Shown: positions 35,905-44,682, counted from the stretch's first letter. The stretch: DNA of 64,000 bases from Pseudomonas sp. B21-040 (GCF_024748695.1 NZ_CP087176.1:48501-112500), one strand, 5' to 3'. Numbers and translations: made by a program. Notes: generated by a model from the letters alone, not told the origin.

Positions 35905-36552
35905 ATGTCCCGACTGCGCCTCATGCCAGCCACATTTCTGTTGTCACTGGTTGCACTTTTCAACCTGACTCTCGCCCTTGCGGATGACAGCGCGTCCCCT
36001 CGTCCGGCGGAATGGGCGCAACCGGTCGAAGCGAAATACAACCTCTTTCAGATGTCCCCGACGCTCTACCGCAGCGCTTTGCCCGATCGCGGCGCCATTG
36101 CATTACTGGAAAAATTGCAGGTGGGAACCGTCATCAATTTCCTGCCAGAGTCAGATTCGAGTTGGTTGTCTGTGCCGGGTATTGCTCAGGTTCAGTTGCC
36201 CTATCGGACCAATCACGTGGACGACGCGGATGTACTTAAGGCCCTTCGTGCCATTCAAGCCGCCGAGGCCAGTGGCCCGGTGCTGATGCACTGCAAACAC
36301 GGTTCGGACCGCACGGGCTTGATGGCGGCCATGTACCGGGTCGTGATCCAGGGTTGGAGCAAGGAAGACGCCCTGAATGAAATGACTCGGGGCGGCTTTG
36401 GTGATAGCACCCATTTCAAGGATGGCGTGCGTTACATGATGCAGGCCGACGTCGATAAACTCCGCATCGCGTTGGCCAATGGTGATTGCAGCACCAGCCC
36501 GTTCGCCACTTGTTCGATGAAGAGCTGGTTCAAATCGGCTCACATTGAGTAA
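35905..36552 (+). CDS. tpbA: TpbA-like periplasmic dual-specificity tyrosine phosphatase
   Basis: A 215-residue protein with an N-terminal signal sequence (about 1-26) and a phosphatase domain. The active site is H-C-K-H-G-S-D-R-T-G (HCX5R). The segments M-S-P-T-L-Y-R-S-A-L-P and M-Y-R-V-V-I-Q-G-W match TpbA of P. aeruginosa as I remember it, as does the final C-S-x4-F-A-x-C segment. TpbA is a periplasmic phosphatase that lowers c-di-GMP by acting on the cyclase TpbB. The ATG at 35905 (M-S-R-L-R-L) gives the better signal sequence; the frame is open to 35866. The tpbB partner is not in the window. Confidence 0.85.
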   Translation: MSRLRLMPATFLLSLVALFNLTLALADDSASPRPAEWAQPVEAKYNLFQMSPTLYRSALPDRGAIALLEKLQVGTVINFLPESDSSWLSVPGIAQVQLPYRTNHVDDADVLKALRAIQAAEASGPVLMHCKHGSDRTGLMAAMYRVVIQGWSKEDALNEMTRGGFGDSTHFKDGVRYMMQADVDKLRIALANGDCSTSPFATCSMKSWFKSAHIE

Positions 36553-36581
36553 TCACGGGTTTAGCTGGCAATGATCTCTGG

Positions 36582-38603
36582 CTAGGCCGTTAACAGTTGA
36601 TCGGTGGCCGACCGCCCCAGGAACTCATTCAAGGCAATCAGCAGTGAGCGTGAGTCGCCAGGTGAAAAAAAGGCTTCGCGAAAGGCCCTGCCGGTTTGGG
36701 GGTTGAATAACCACTCCTGCTGAAACCGCTTGAACACCTCGGTCGCCAGCACCCCCGACCATTGGTAGGCGTAAACCGTGGCCGCGTAGCCGGTCACCAT
36801 GTAGTCAAAGCTGTTGGCGAACCGGCAATAGGACGGCAGTTGCAGGCCGGGAATCCTCCTCTGAACGTCCTCGAAGACTTGCTGAAGGCTGCGGCTATCA
36901 CCCTGGCAAAGATGCAAATCGAAGTCGAGCAAGGCACCCAGCAGCAGTCTCGCGGTTTCCCGGCTGGTTTGTGTTTGAACAGCGGCCAGCGCTTTGTCGA
37001 TACGTTCCTCGCTCAATCGCTCGCCAGTTTGGTAGTGCGCTGCCAGCCACAATAGAAACTCGCGCGACAGGCACCATCGCTCGAACAGTTGACCGGCGAA
37101 CTCCGCGGTATCACGACCCAGTTGTGAAATACCGGAAAGGTTGTGATGAGGTGATCGCGTCAGGGTGTGCTGCAAACAATGGCCGAACTCATGAAAAAGC
37201 ACCCGCAGGTCCTGGTGGGTAAGCAGGCACGGATGATCGGCGATCCCTGGGGTGAAGTTGGGGTGAAGTATCGCAATCGGCAGTATCAATCGACCCTCGG
37301 CATTCACTCGTCGATTGCGTCGTGTGGCGGTCCAGGCATAGTCCGAAGCCTCCTCTCGATGGAAGGGGTCGAGGTAAATGTGTCCGATCACCTGCCCATG
37401 CTCGCTGACTTCGAACAGTCGCACGCTGTCATGCCAGCGACTGAACGTTGTCTGTTCGGCGATCTTGATCCCGAACATACGTTCGCTGAACAGGCAAAGC
37501 CGATGCAAAGTCCCGTCGAGGGGAAAATAGGCCCGCAGGTCATTCAGGGCACCTGCGAGACTTTGCTGGCGCAATTGTTCGGCGAGAAAATCATGGTCCC
37601 AGGCGTGGACTTCACTCAGGCCACGCTCTAGCGCGAACGCATCGAGCGCTTGGGTGTCCCGCACAAGCGCCGGTGTCTCAAGCGTCACCTGTCGACGCAG
37701 AAACTCGCTGACTTGCGCCGTGGATTCGGCCATTTCTGATGCGAGACTCAATTGCGCGAAGTTTTCGTACCCAAGCAGTCGGGCTTTCTGCTGACGCAGG
37801 GACAACAGACGCTCCAATACGGGACCATTATCAAATGACCCTGCGTTTGGGCCCTGATCGGAAGCGCGTGTGGAGTAGGCGATAAAGTATTCTTCGCGAA
37901 GGGCGCGGTTCTCGGCGTAGGTCATGACTTGATGGCGGGTGTGCTGGTCAAGACGAATCAGCCAGCCATCTTGTCCTGCCTGTCGGGCGTTGCGCGATAG
38001 ACGGTCCTTGGTCTCCTGGGGTAGGCCATTGAGCCGGGTGATGTCGTCGATGTGCTTGCTCCAGGCAGAGCTGGCACTGTGCAGATTGCTCAAAAAAAGG
38101 TCTTCGAACAGGCTGATACCGAGGTTCAGCCGCGTCAGCTGTTGCTGTTGTTCGGTGGATAAATCGATTCCCGACAAGCGAAACTCACGCAGAATCTTGC
38201 TCATGACGGCTTTGCGTGAATCGTCGAAATTCTGAGCAATCGAGCTTTGCGCCAGACGCAGGCAGGCTTTCCAGAGTTCCCGATTGCTCATCTTCTGCGT
38301 CTTGTACTGCGCCAGGGCGTCTCCACAGCGACGGCTTGCGGTGTCCCACGCTTTATTGTCGTGTTTGACCGTCATCAGGGTTTCGATAATGCCCATCGCT
38401 TCATCCAGGCGAGCATCGGTTTCAACAATGGCCAGCACCAGGTCATCCCAGGTCGGAAATTCGGATTGACTGGCCGTGATCTCGGCAATGGTTTGGTGAT
38501 TGTCGGCAATGATTGATTCGATGGCCGGCACCAGATGCTCGGCGCGGATGGCCGACCAAGGCGGGAGATCCCAGTGGTGCAAAAGCGGATTGGTATCAGG
38601 CAT
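36582..38603 (-). CDS. M3-family oligopeptidase, second copy (PrlC-like)
   Basis: A 673-residue zinc oligopeptidase related to oligopeptidase A. The zinc motif is H-E-F-G-H in L-F-H-E-F-G-H-C-L-Q-H, with the third ligand expected in D-T-A-E-F-A-G-Q-L-F-E further on. The N-terminus (N-P-L-L-H-H-W-D-L-P-P-W-S-A-I-R-A-E-H) aligns by eye with the prlC copy next to it, which points to a paralogue. Identity appears only moderate. The ATG at 38603 (M-P-D-T-N) is preferred because the upstream 30 residues have no homology. It is separated from the YheV gene by a 12-base perfect hairpin. Confidence 0.87.
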   Translation of the reverse strand: MPDTNPLLHHWDLPPWSAIRAEHLVPAIESIIADNHQTIAEITASQSEFPTWDDLVLAIVETDARLDEAMGIIETLMTVKHDNKAWDTASRRCGDALAQYKTQKMSNRELWKACLRLAQSSIAQNFDDSRKAVMSKILREFRLSGIDLSTEQQQQLTRLNLGISLFEDLFLSNLHSASSAWSKHIDDITRLNGLPQETKDRLSRNARQAGQDGWLIRLDQHTRHQVMTYAENRALREEYFIAYSTRASDQGPNAGSFDNGPVLERLLSLRQQKARLLGYENFAQLSLASEMAESTAQVSEFLRRQVTLETPALVRDTQALDAFALERGLSEVHAWDHDFLAEQLRQQSLAGALNDLRAYFPLDGTLHRLCLFSERMFGIKIAEQTTFSRWHDSVRLFEVSEHGQVIGHIYLDPFHREEASDYAWTATRRNRRVNAEGRLILPIAILHPNFTPGIADHPCLLTHQDLRVLFHEFGHCLQHTLTRSPHHNLSGISQLGRDTAEFAGQLFERWCLSREFLLWLAAHYQTGERLSEERIDKALAAVQTQTSRETARLLLGALLDFDLHLCQGDSRSLQQVFEDVQRRIPGLQLPSYCRFANSFDYMVTGYAATVYAYQWSGVLATEVFKRFQQEWLFNPQTGRAFREAFFSPGDSRSLLIALNEFLGRSATDQLLTA

Positions 38604-38674
38604 GGCGTCTTCCTTGATAGTGGCTGAAGGGGTCAGCCTAAGCGGGAAGCACGCAGGAAGGGCGGTAGATAGAT

Positions 38675-38708
38675 ACCACCTTCCACCCGTCAAAGAGTGG
38701 AAGGTGGT
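38675..38708. repeat. Perfect 12-base hairpin between yheV-type and M3 peptidase genes
   Basis: ACCACCTTCCAC (38675-38686) and GTGGAAGGTGGT (38697-38708) are perfectly inverted around ten bases. No T-run follows on either strand. It lies between the stop of the YheV gene and the start of the second M3 peptidase, and could be a weak terminator or mRNA stabiliser. Confidence 0.7.
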
Positions 38709-38714
38709 GTTGAC

Positions 38715-39002
38715 TCAGTGTTGCTCGTCAGGTTTTTTCTTCAGCTTCGGGTTCGGGAAAAACTGTACGGCCTGAACCTTGGCGTCCGGCACTTTCAGTG
38801 CCGAGGTGTTGACCCGCGTGCCCAGTTCCTTGGGCACGGAAAGGCCTTGTTCATTCAGGGTGTCAGAATAACCGCAGGCCACGCACTCGCGATGTGGCAC
38901 GTCGTCTTCGCTCCACATCATTAGCTTGTCTGGCTCGCTGCAAGCCGGGCAAACCGCTCCGGCGATAAAGCGTCTTTTGGTAATCACAGGTCCCTCACTC
39001 AT
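38715..39002 (-). CDS. YheV-family zinc-ribbon protein (DUF2387)
   Basis: A 95-residue cytoplasmic protein. The paired cysteines C-P-A-C and C-V-A-C-G-Y, about 22 residues apart, form a zinc ribbon typical of the YheV/DUF2387 family. The C-terminus is rich in lysine and proline. It overlaps the prlC stop by four bases, so it is translationally coupled with prlC; yheV and prlC homologues are also neighbours in other gammaproteobacteria. Function is unknown. Confidence 0.85.
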   Translation of the reverse strand: MSEGPVITKRRFIAGAVCPACSEPDKLMMWSEDDVPHRECVACGYSDTLNEQGLSVPKELGTRVNTSALKVPDAKVQAVQFFPNPKLKKKPDEQH

Positions 39003-41050
39003 GCTGCCGCGTCCTCACTCAGGCCGCTGTGGCGCAAGAGTGCGTCAATCGATGGCGCACGGCCACGGAAGTCGACGAACAGCACCATCGGTTCCTGGGA
39101 ACCCCCGCGCGCCAGGATGGCCTCGCGGAATGCGCGACCGGTCTCGGCATTGAGCACGCCGTCTTCTTCGAACTTGGAGAACGCATCGGCCGACAGCACT
39201 TCCGCCCACTTGTAGCTGTAATAACCCGCCGCGTAACCGCCGGCGAAGATGTGGGCGAAGCTGTTCGGGAAGCGGTTGTAGGCCGGTGGACGCATGACCG
39301 AGACCTCGTCGCGCACGCCTTCAAGCACCTGCGCCACGCTACGACCGTCGCCGTGGGTGGCGTGCAGCTCGAAGTCGAACAGCGAGAATTCCAGCTGACG
39401 CACCATCATCAGGCCGGACTGGAAGTTTTTCGCCGCGAGCATTTTCTGCAGCAGGTCCTGAGGCAGTGGCTCGCCGGTTTCATAGTGACCGGAGATCAGC
39501 GCCAGGCCTTCTGGCTCCCAGCACCAGTTTTCCATGAACTGGCTCGGCAACTCGACCGCATCCCAGGCCACGCCGTTGATGCCGGATACACCGGCGTGTT
39601 CGACGCGGGTCAGCAGGTGATGCAAGCCGTGACCGAATTCGTGAAACAGGGTGGTGACTTCATCGTGAGTCAGCAGCGCCGGCTTGCCACTGTCGGCCGG
39701 GGTGAAGTTGCACACCAGATTGGCCACCGGGCTTTGCAGCACGCCTTCAGCGGTGCGGCGACGATCGCGGGCGCCGTCCATCCATGCCCCGCCGCGCTTG
39801 TTGGCGCGAGCGTAGAGGTCGAAGAAGAATCGGCCGACGTGCTGGCCATTTTCCTTGATCTCGAACAGGCGAACGTCCGGGTGCCAGGTATCGAAGCCTT
39901 TCTGTTCGGCGATCTCGATGCCGTACAGACGCTGAACGATGGCAAACAACCCGCTCAACACTTTGTCGATCGGGAAGTAGGCGCGCAGGGCTTCCTGAGC
40001 CACGCTGTAACGTTGTTCGCGAAGTTTTTCGCCGTAGAAACCGCTGTCCCAGCTATGCAGGTCCGGGCAGCCTTGTTCGGCGGCATAGGCTTTGAGCTGT
40101 TCCAGGTCCTGAGCGGCAAACGGCTTGCTGCGCTTGGCCAGGTCGCGCAGGAAACTCAGCACCTGATCGCTGGACTCGGCCATTTTGGTGGCCAGGCTCA
40201 GCTCCGAGAAGCTGGCGAAACCGAGTAATTTGGCCAGTTCCTGGCGCAGGTCGAGGATTTCTTCCATGACCGGGCCGTTATCGTTCTGACCGGCATTCGG
40301 GCCTTGGTCCGAGGCACGGGTGCAGTAGGCGGCGTAGACTTCTTCGCGCAAGGCGCGGTCGTGGGCGTAGGTCATCACCGCGTAGTAGCTCGGGAATTCC
40401 AGGGTAATCAGGAAGCCGTCCAGGCCTTTGGCCTGCGCTGCCGCCGCCATTTGCGCCTTGGCCGAATCGGTCAGGCCGGCGAGGGTGGCTTCATCGGTGA
40501 CGTGTCGGGTCCAGGCCTGAGTGGCGTCGAGCAACTGATTGGAGAAGCGGCTGCCCAGTTCCGAGAGCTTGCTCTGCACTTCGGCGTAACGCTTTTGCTC
40601 AGCCTCTGGCAGGTCAATACCCGACAGGCGGAAGTCACGCAGGGAGTGTTCCAGGATAGTTTTCTGCGCCACATCGAAACCGGCGGCTTCGGGACTATTG
40701 GCGAGCGCTTCGAACGCCTGGAACAGTTCGCGATTCTGGCCCAGCTCGGTGGAGTACGCGCTCAAGGCGGGCAGGCAGGACTCGTAGGCTTCACGCAGTT
40801 CGGCGCTGTTGCACACGGCATTCAGATGGCTGACCGGGCTCCAGGCAGCACCCAGGCGATCATTGAGTTCGTCCATCGCCAATACCAGACCGGCCCAGGT
40901 GGGTTGTTTGCCTTGGGATTTGAGGATCTCGATAATGGCGGCGCGGTTGTCAGCCAGGATCTGTTCAATGGCCGGTTGCACGTGTTCGGCACGGATCGTG
41001 GAGAACGGCGGCAGGTCGTAGGACTGCAAAAGAGGGTTGTTCACGCTCAC
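38999..41050 (-). CDS. prlC: Oligopeptidase A (PrlC)
   Basis: Cytosolic zinc peptidase that degrades signal-peptide fragments and other oligopeptides. The 683-residue enzyme has the motif H-E-F-G-H in L-F-H-E-F-G-H-G-L-H-H, and the third zinc ligand in W-D-A-V-E-L-P-S-Q-F-M-E-N. The start is the GTG at 41050 (M-S-V-N-N-P-L-L), which has AAGG eight bases upstream; a further ATG at 41077 is possible. It diverges from the gamma-carbonic anhydrase gene, 89 bases away. Confidence 0.93.
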   Translation of the reverse strand: MSVNNPLLQSYDLPPFSTIRAEHVQPAIEQILADNRAAIIEILKSQGKQPTWAGLVLAMDELNDRLGAAWSPVSHLNAVCNSAELREAYESCLPALSAYSTELGQNRELFQAFEALANSPEAAGFDVAQKTILEHSLRDFRLSGIDLPEAEQKRYAEVQSKLSELGSRFSNQLLDATQAWTRHVTDEATLAGLTDSAKAQMAAAAQAKGLDGFLITLEFPSYYAVMTYAHDRALREEVYAAYCTRASDQGPNAGQNDNGPVMEEILDLRQELAKLLGFASFSELSLATKMAESSDQVLSFLRDLAKRSKPFAAQDLEQLKAYAAEQGCPDLHSWDSGFYGEKLREQRYSVAQEALRAYFPIDKVLSGLFAIVQRLYGIEIAEQKGFDTWHPDVRLFEIKENGQHVGRFFFDLYARANKRGGAWMDGARDRRRTAEGVLQSPVANLVCNFTPADSGKPALLTHDEVTTLFHEFGHGLHHLLTRVEHAGVSGINGVAWDAVELPSQFMENWCWEPEGLALISGHYETGEPLPQDLLQKMLAAKNFQSGLMMVRQLEFSLFDFELHATHGDGRSVAQVLEGVRDEVSVMRPPAYNRFPNSFAHIFAGGYAAGYYSYKWAEVLSADAFSKFEEDGVLNAETGRAFREAILARGGSQEPMVLFVDFRGRAPSIDALLRHSGLSEDAAA

Positions 41051-41139
41051 GGTTGGCACCTTGGCTGGAAGAAACATGCGGCCATCTTAATTACAATCGA
41101 CGCTCACCGCAGCTATCGGCAACAGAGAGAAACCCTATC

Positions 41140-41685
41140 GTGAACCTTCGCAAGTATCAGAACCACACGCCGCTGCTGGGTAAAGGCGCTTTTGTCGATG
41201 GCACGGCGGTGGTGATCGGCGACGTCGTAATCGGCGAAGACAGCTCTGTCTGGCCGCTGACCGTGATCCGTGGCGACATGCACCGCATCCGTATCGGCGC
41301 GCGCACCAGTGTTCAGGACGGCTGCGTGTTGCACATCACCCACGCCGGCCCGTTCAACCCCGATGGCTTTCCGCTGCTGATCGGCGACGATGTGACCATA
41401 GCGCATAAAGTCATGCTTCACGGGTGCAGCGTGGGCAGCCGGGTTTTGATCGGCATGGGCAGCATCGTCATGGACGGTGCGGTGGTCGAGGATGACGTGA
41501 TCATTGGCGCTGGCAGCCTGGTGCCGCCGGGCAAACGCCTGGAAAGCGGCTTCCTGTATGTGGGCAGCCCGGTGAAACAGATCCGACCGCTGACCGACAA
41601 GGAGAAGGCTTTTTTCACTTACAGTGCGGCGAATTACGTGAAGCTCAAGGATCTGCATCTGGCTGAAGGTTACGACCAGCTCTGA
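41140..41685 (+). CDS. Gamma-carbonic-anhydrase-family protein (left-handed beta-helix)
   Basis: A 181-residue trimeric hexapeptide-repeat protein of the gamma-CA/YrdA type. Repeats such as V-V-I-G-D-V-V-I-G-E-D-S-S-V-W are clear. H-I-T-H, I-A-H-K-V-M-L-H-G-C give the histidines that bind metal in the family. The catalytic activity of YrdA relatives is uncertain. The start is the GTG at 41140 (M-N-L-R-K-Y); the open frame upstream overlaps the divergent promoter region. It precedes the HAD gene by 29 bases. Confidence 0.9.
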   Translation: MNLRKYQNHTPLLGKGAFVDGTAVVIGDVVIGEDSSVWPLTVIRGDMHRIRIGARTSVQDGCVLHITHAGPFNPDGFPLLIGDDVTIAHKVMLHGCSVGSRVLIGMGSIVMDGAVVEDDVIIGAGSLVPPGKRLESGFLYVGSPVKQIRPLTDKEKAFFTYSAANYVKLKDLHLAEGYDQL

Positions 41686-41714
41686 CTCTCTTCCATTATT
41701 GCCCAGGATTATTC

Positions 41715-42365
41715 ATGCATTACCAAACCGTTTTATTCGACCTCGATGGCACCCTGACCGACCCGCGCGAGGGCATCACGCGTTCGATCCAGTTTGCCCT
41801 GAGCAAACTGGGGATCGACGAACCTGACCTGACCAAGCTGGAACACTTCATCGGCCCACCGTTGTTACAGGCGTTCATGCAGTTTTACGACTTCGACGAG
41901 CCCAAGGCCTGGGACGCGGTGAATTACTATCGTGAACGCTTCAAGGTGACCGGCCTGTACGAAAACCGCGTATTCGACGGTGTAACCCCACTGTTGGAAA
42001 CGTTGGTAGGGCAGGGCCGGCAGTTGTACATCGCGACATCCAAGCCTTGGGTGTTCGCCCGGGAAATCGCCCGGCACTTTGATTTCGCCAAACACTTCAA
42101 AGTGATTTACGGCAGCGAGCTGGACGGCACGCGTACGAATAAAGTCGAGCTGATTGCGCATTTAATGGCTGAAGAAGGTCTGGATCCGACGAATACCTTG
42201 ATGATCGGCGATCGCAAGCACGACCTGATCGGCGCGTGCAGCAATGGGCTGGATGCAGCGGCTGTGGGTTACGGGTTTGGTAGCCACGAAGAGTTGAGTG
42301 CAGAAGCACCGACCTATCACTTTGAAACGCTGGATGAGATGCATCAGGCGTTTTTACAGCGCTAG
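41715..42365 (+). CDS. HAD-family phosphatase (Gph-like)
   Basis: A 216-residue HAD hydrolase of the phosphoglycolate-phosphatase-like group. The catalytic motif D-L-D-G-T-L-T-D is at residues 9-16. Motif II Thr/Ser lies in I-A-T-S-K-P, and motif IV is M-I-G-D-R-K-H-D. A helical cap follows motif I. Substrate is unknown. A CAGGAT ribosome site precedes the ATG. It probably shares a transcript with the gamma-CA gene. Confidence 0.88.
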   Translation: MHYQTVLFDLDGTLTDPREGITRSIQFALSKLGIDEPDLTKLEHFIGPPLLQAFMQFYDFDEPKAWDAVNYYRERFKVTGLYENRVFDGVTPLLETLVGQGRQLYIATSKPWVFAREIARHFDFAKHFKVIYGSELDGTRTNKVELIAHLMAEEGLDPTNTLMIGDRKHDLIGACSNGLDAAAVGYGFGSHEELSAEAPTYHFETLDEMHQAFLQR

Positions 42366-42375
42366 TCAGAAGGGC

Positions 42376-42400
42376 ATCGCGGGCAAGGCTTGCCCGCGAT
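42376..42400. repeat. Single REP palindrome, ATCGCGGGCAAG type
   Basis: ATCGCGGGCAA and TTGCCCGCGAT are perfectly inverted around GGC, between the convergent HAD and metallopeptidase genes. Confidence 0.8.
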
Positions 42401-42409
42401 GGCGGCAGT

Positions 42410-43498
42410 TCAGTCGACGGAGATCTTATCTGCCAAGGCTTTCAACGTCACCTTACGTTCCCCAACCGGCAACGCCCCCAGCTTCTCGACGGCCGCATAA
42501 AACCTCACCCAGTCCCCACCTTCTTGCTTGAACAGCACAGCAAACGCAGGCACCCATTGGTCATACAACCCAAACGGCAACAGCCGGGCATTGTTCATCG
42601 GCGCGTTGACCCAGGCGTCATAGCGCCTGTCCCCCGCCCATTGGCTGTCACGTAACTGCCGGTATTCGCTGCGCAGTCGTTCGAACTCATCGGCCTTGCG
42701 CTGGCGCATTTGATCCGCTGGCAAGGGCTGGGCGTACAGCTTTTCAAGGCGCGTGCGCGTGTCCAGCACCAGCTGAGTGAATTGATCCCGTCGTAGTGCC
42801 TGTGCTCCGGTGTCTGGCGCCAGACCGCGGGTTGCACGCCATTGGCGAGTGCCTTCCTGTTCGACGAAGGTTGCGAAAGATTCGTTGAACTCCGTGTCGT
42901 CCTTCACATAAATACGTTGATGCGCCAGTTCGTGGAAAATCAGCGTCGCCAGCCGTTCGTCACCCCAGCCCATCATTGAGCTGATAATCGGGTCGTTGAA
43001 CCAGCCAAGTGTCGAGTACGCCTCGACACCCCCAATCGAAACGTCCATACCTTGCAGGCGCTGCAAGGCCGCCTCGCCGCGTGCCGCGCTCTGGCTGTAG
43101 TAACCGCGATAAGCGACGCAGCCGGCAATCGGGAAACAATGGTTCTGTGGCTTCAGGGAAAACTCCGGCGTGACGAAGACATTCCAGACAACGAACGGCC
43201 GGCCAATGTCGGCATACAGGCGATAGCTTTGATTGTCCGGCAGGTGCAAATGCTCGCTGGCGAATGTCCGGGCTTTTTGTGACTGGGCCAGATGCGCACG
43301 CAGTGTCTGATCGCGCGATGGATCGGCAATCACCTCGGCCACCGGTTCACGAGCCCGCAGCAGTTGCAGCTGACCCGTTGCCAATTGACTGTAATAGCTG
43401 ACGCTGGTGCAACCGTTGAGCAGCAAAAGCAACATACCCGGAAACAAAACGCGCAAAACGCGATCAAGTAACCCAAGGCTTGGAAACGGCCTGATCAA
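42410..43498 (-). CDS. Lipoprotein zinc aminopeptidase-like protein
   Basis: A protein of about 362 residues with the metallopeptidase motif H-E-L-A-H-Q and a downstream N-E-S-F-A-T-F-V-E in which Glu is a likely third ligand, as in the predicted aminopeptidase family PF10023. A lipobox-like L-L-L-L-N-G-C-T-S follows a hydrophobic run, so it is probably membrane-anchored. The start is uncertain: TTG at 43498 (M-I-R-P-F-P) has AAGGA nine bases upstream and yields a charged n-region, whereas the ATG at 43435 leaves too short a signal. Two small lipoprotein genes diverge from it. Confidence 0.8.
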   Translation of the reverse strand: MIRPFPSLGLLDRVLRVLFPGMLLLLLNGCTSVSYYSQLATGQLQLLRAREPVAEVIADPSRDQTLRAHLAQSQKARTFASEHLHLPDNQSYRLYADIGRPFVVWNVFVTPEFSLKPQNHCFPIAGCVAYRGYYSQSAARGEAALQRLQGMDVSIGGVEAYSTLGWFNDPIISSMMGWGDERLATLIFHELAHQRIYVKDDTEFNESFATFVEQEGTRQWRATRGLAPDTGAQALRRDQFTQLVLDTRTRLEKLYAQPLPADQMRQRKADEFERLRSEYRQLRDSQWAGDRRYDAWVNAPMNNARLLPFGLYDQWVPAFAVLFKQEGGDWVRFYAAVEKLGALPVGERKVTLKALADKISVD

Positions 43499-43558
43499 AA
43501 TAAAAACATCCTTGGAAAGTCTGCCCGCAAGACTATCCCGCCTGACTGGAGCTGCGCT

Positions 43559-43981
43559 ATGCACAAGATGATGCTGACGGGGGGCCTGTTGATGCTGACG
43601 GGCTGTGCTGTATTTGGATTGCCTCACCCTGATCCGGCGCAGGCGTGGATCGACCTGGACTCGCAACGAAAAGACTCGGCGCTGCAAGCGTTGGAAGTCG
43701 ATGATAAAGCCACGACCGACAAACGCTATTTTCAGGTGCAACCCGGCAGCCACGAGTTGACGGTGCGTTACCGGTTCCCGGTCGCGCCGACCAATATCGG
43801 CCCGGATGCCGAGCCGTTATGGCGTGACTGTCAGCTAAACGTGAAATTCAGCGACTTCAACGCCGGGGAGCGTTATCAGCTGCAAGCGGGGAATATTGGC
43901 TTCAGGCCGTGGGCGAAACTCTATAACCAACAGCGAAAAGTCATTGGCCACGGCACACCGGCAGGCTGCCAACACACCTGA
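43559..43981 (+). CDS. Small lipoprotein, first of a tandem pair
   Basis: A 140-residue lipoprotein with a signal ending L-M-L-T-G-C (Cys16). The mature part has W-I-D-L, R-Y-F-Q-V-Q-P-G-S-H-E-L-T-V-R-Y, F-N-A-G-E-R-Y-Q-L and K-L-Y-N segments. The same segments recur in the next gene, so the two are paralogues. The fold looks like an all-beta domain. Function is unknown. It corresponds to the PA0062/PA0063 pair in PAO1 by position. Confidence 0.8.
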   Translation: MHKMMLTGGLLMLTGCAVFGLPHPDPAQAWIDLDSQRKDSALQALEVDDKATTDKRYFQVQPGSHELTVRYRFPVAPTNIGPDAEPLWRDCQLNVKFSDFNAGERYQLQAGNIGFRPWAKLYNQQRKVIGHGTPAGCQHT

Positions 43982-44022
43982 TCGGCGGTATGCTGAATGA
44001 CCAAATCATTGGGACATTCATC

Positions 44023-44442
44023 ATGCGCAGGTTAATGCTGTTGCTCGCTGCCAGCGTTGTTGCTGGCTGTCAGAGTCCGTTGCCGCCGGTTGATCCGCAG
44101 ATGGCTTGGGTCGACTTCTCTGTGCCATTCCCCAACGATAAGTTGCTGATGGCCGAGCGATTGGACAAGCGGCGATTGAATGACGGACGCTTTTTCCAGG
44201 TTACGCCTGGCAGCCACGAGCTGCTCGTCCGATTCGATTTTGAAATACCGGGTGGGGGTGGCTTGGGCGTCATGGACGGTCCAACGGAACGGCTGTGCTA
44301 CCTGACCATCCAATATGATCATTTCGAAGCAGGTCAGCGTTACGTGCTGGTAGGCCAGTCGATCACGCTTGTTCCGGGCGCCCGGTTGTACAACGCCAAG
44401 CGCGAAATCGTCGCAGAAGACCGGGAGTCCTATTGCCTGTGA
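44023..44442 (+). CDS. Small lipoprotein, second of the tandem pair
   Basis: A 139-residue lipoprotein with a signal ending V-V-A-G-C (Cys near 16). It repeats the motifs of the previous gene: W-V-D-F, R-F-F-Q-V-T-P-G-S-H-E-L-L-V-R-F, F-E-A-G-Q-R-Y-V-L and R-L-Y-N. The ATG at 44023 is chosen for the signal peptide; the frame is open to 43990. It starts 41 bases after its paralogue and ends six bases before the convergent DUF1161 gene. Function is unknown. Confidence 0.8.
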   Translation: MRRLMLLLAASVVAGCQSPLPPVDPQMAWVDFSVPFPNDKLLMAERLDKRRLNDGRFFQVTPGSHELLVRFDFEIPGGGGLGVMDGPTERLCYLTIQYDHFEAGQRYVLVGQSITLVPGARLYNAKREIVAEDRESYCL

Positions 44443-44448
44443 GGCGAA

Positions 44449-44682
44449 TCAGCGGTCGTTTTTCTGATAGATGATTTTTTTGGTGCCGTTTTCGCATGAG
44501 CCCACGACCATGTTCTGATCGTGCACCTCGTCATTGGTGACGATTTCCAGGGTGTAGGACGAAACCCCTTGTGCCTGGATCTTGGTTTCGATCTCGGCCT
44601 TGAGTTCTTCACAGGGTTTCGGTGCCGCAAGGGCCGATGTGGCCAATGCGCAACAGATAACCGCCAAGGTAAAACGTTTCAT
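44449..44682 (-). CDS. DUF1161 periplasmic protein, copy 1
   Basis: A 77-residue protein with a signal peptide (about 1-19). The mature part shows K-P-C-E-E-L-K-A-E-I, V-V-G-S-C-E-N-G and K-I-I-Y, the DUF1161 pattern, with two cysteines probably joined in a disulfide. The start at 44682 has AAGGAGC six bases upstream. A paralogue occurs at 46582-46803. Function is unknown; the family is small and periplasmic. Confidence 0.82.
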   Translation of the reverse strand: MKRFTLAVICCALATSALAAPKPCEELKAEIETKIQAQGVSSYTLEIVTNDEVHDQNMVVGSCENGTKKIIYQKNDR

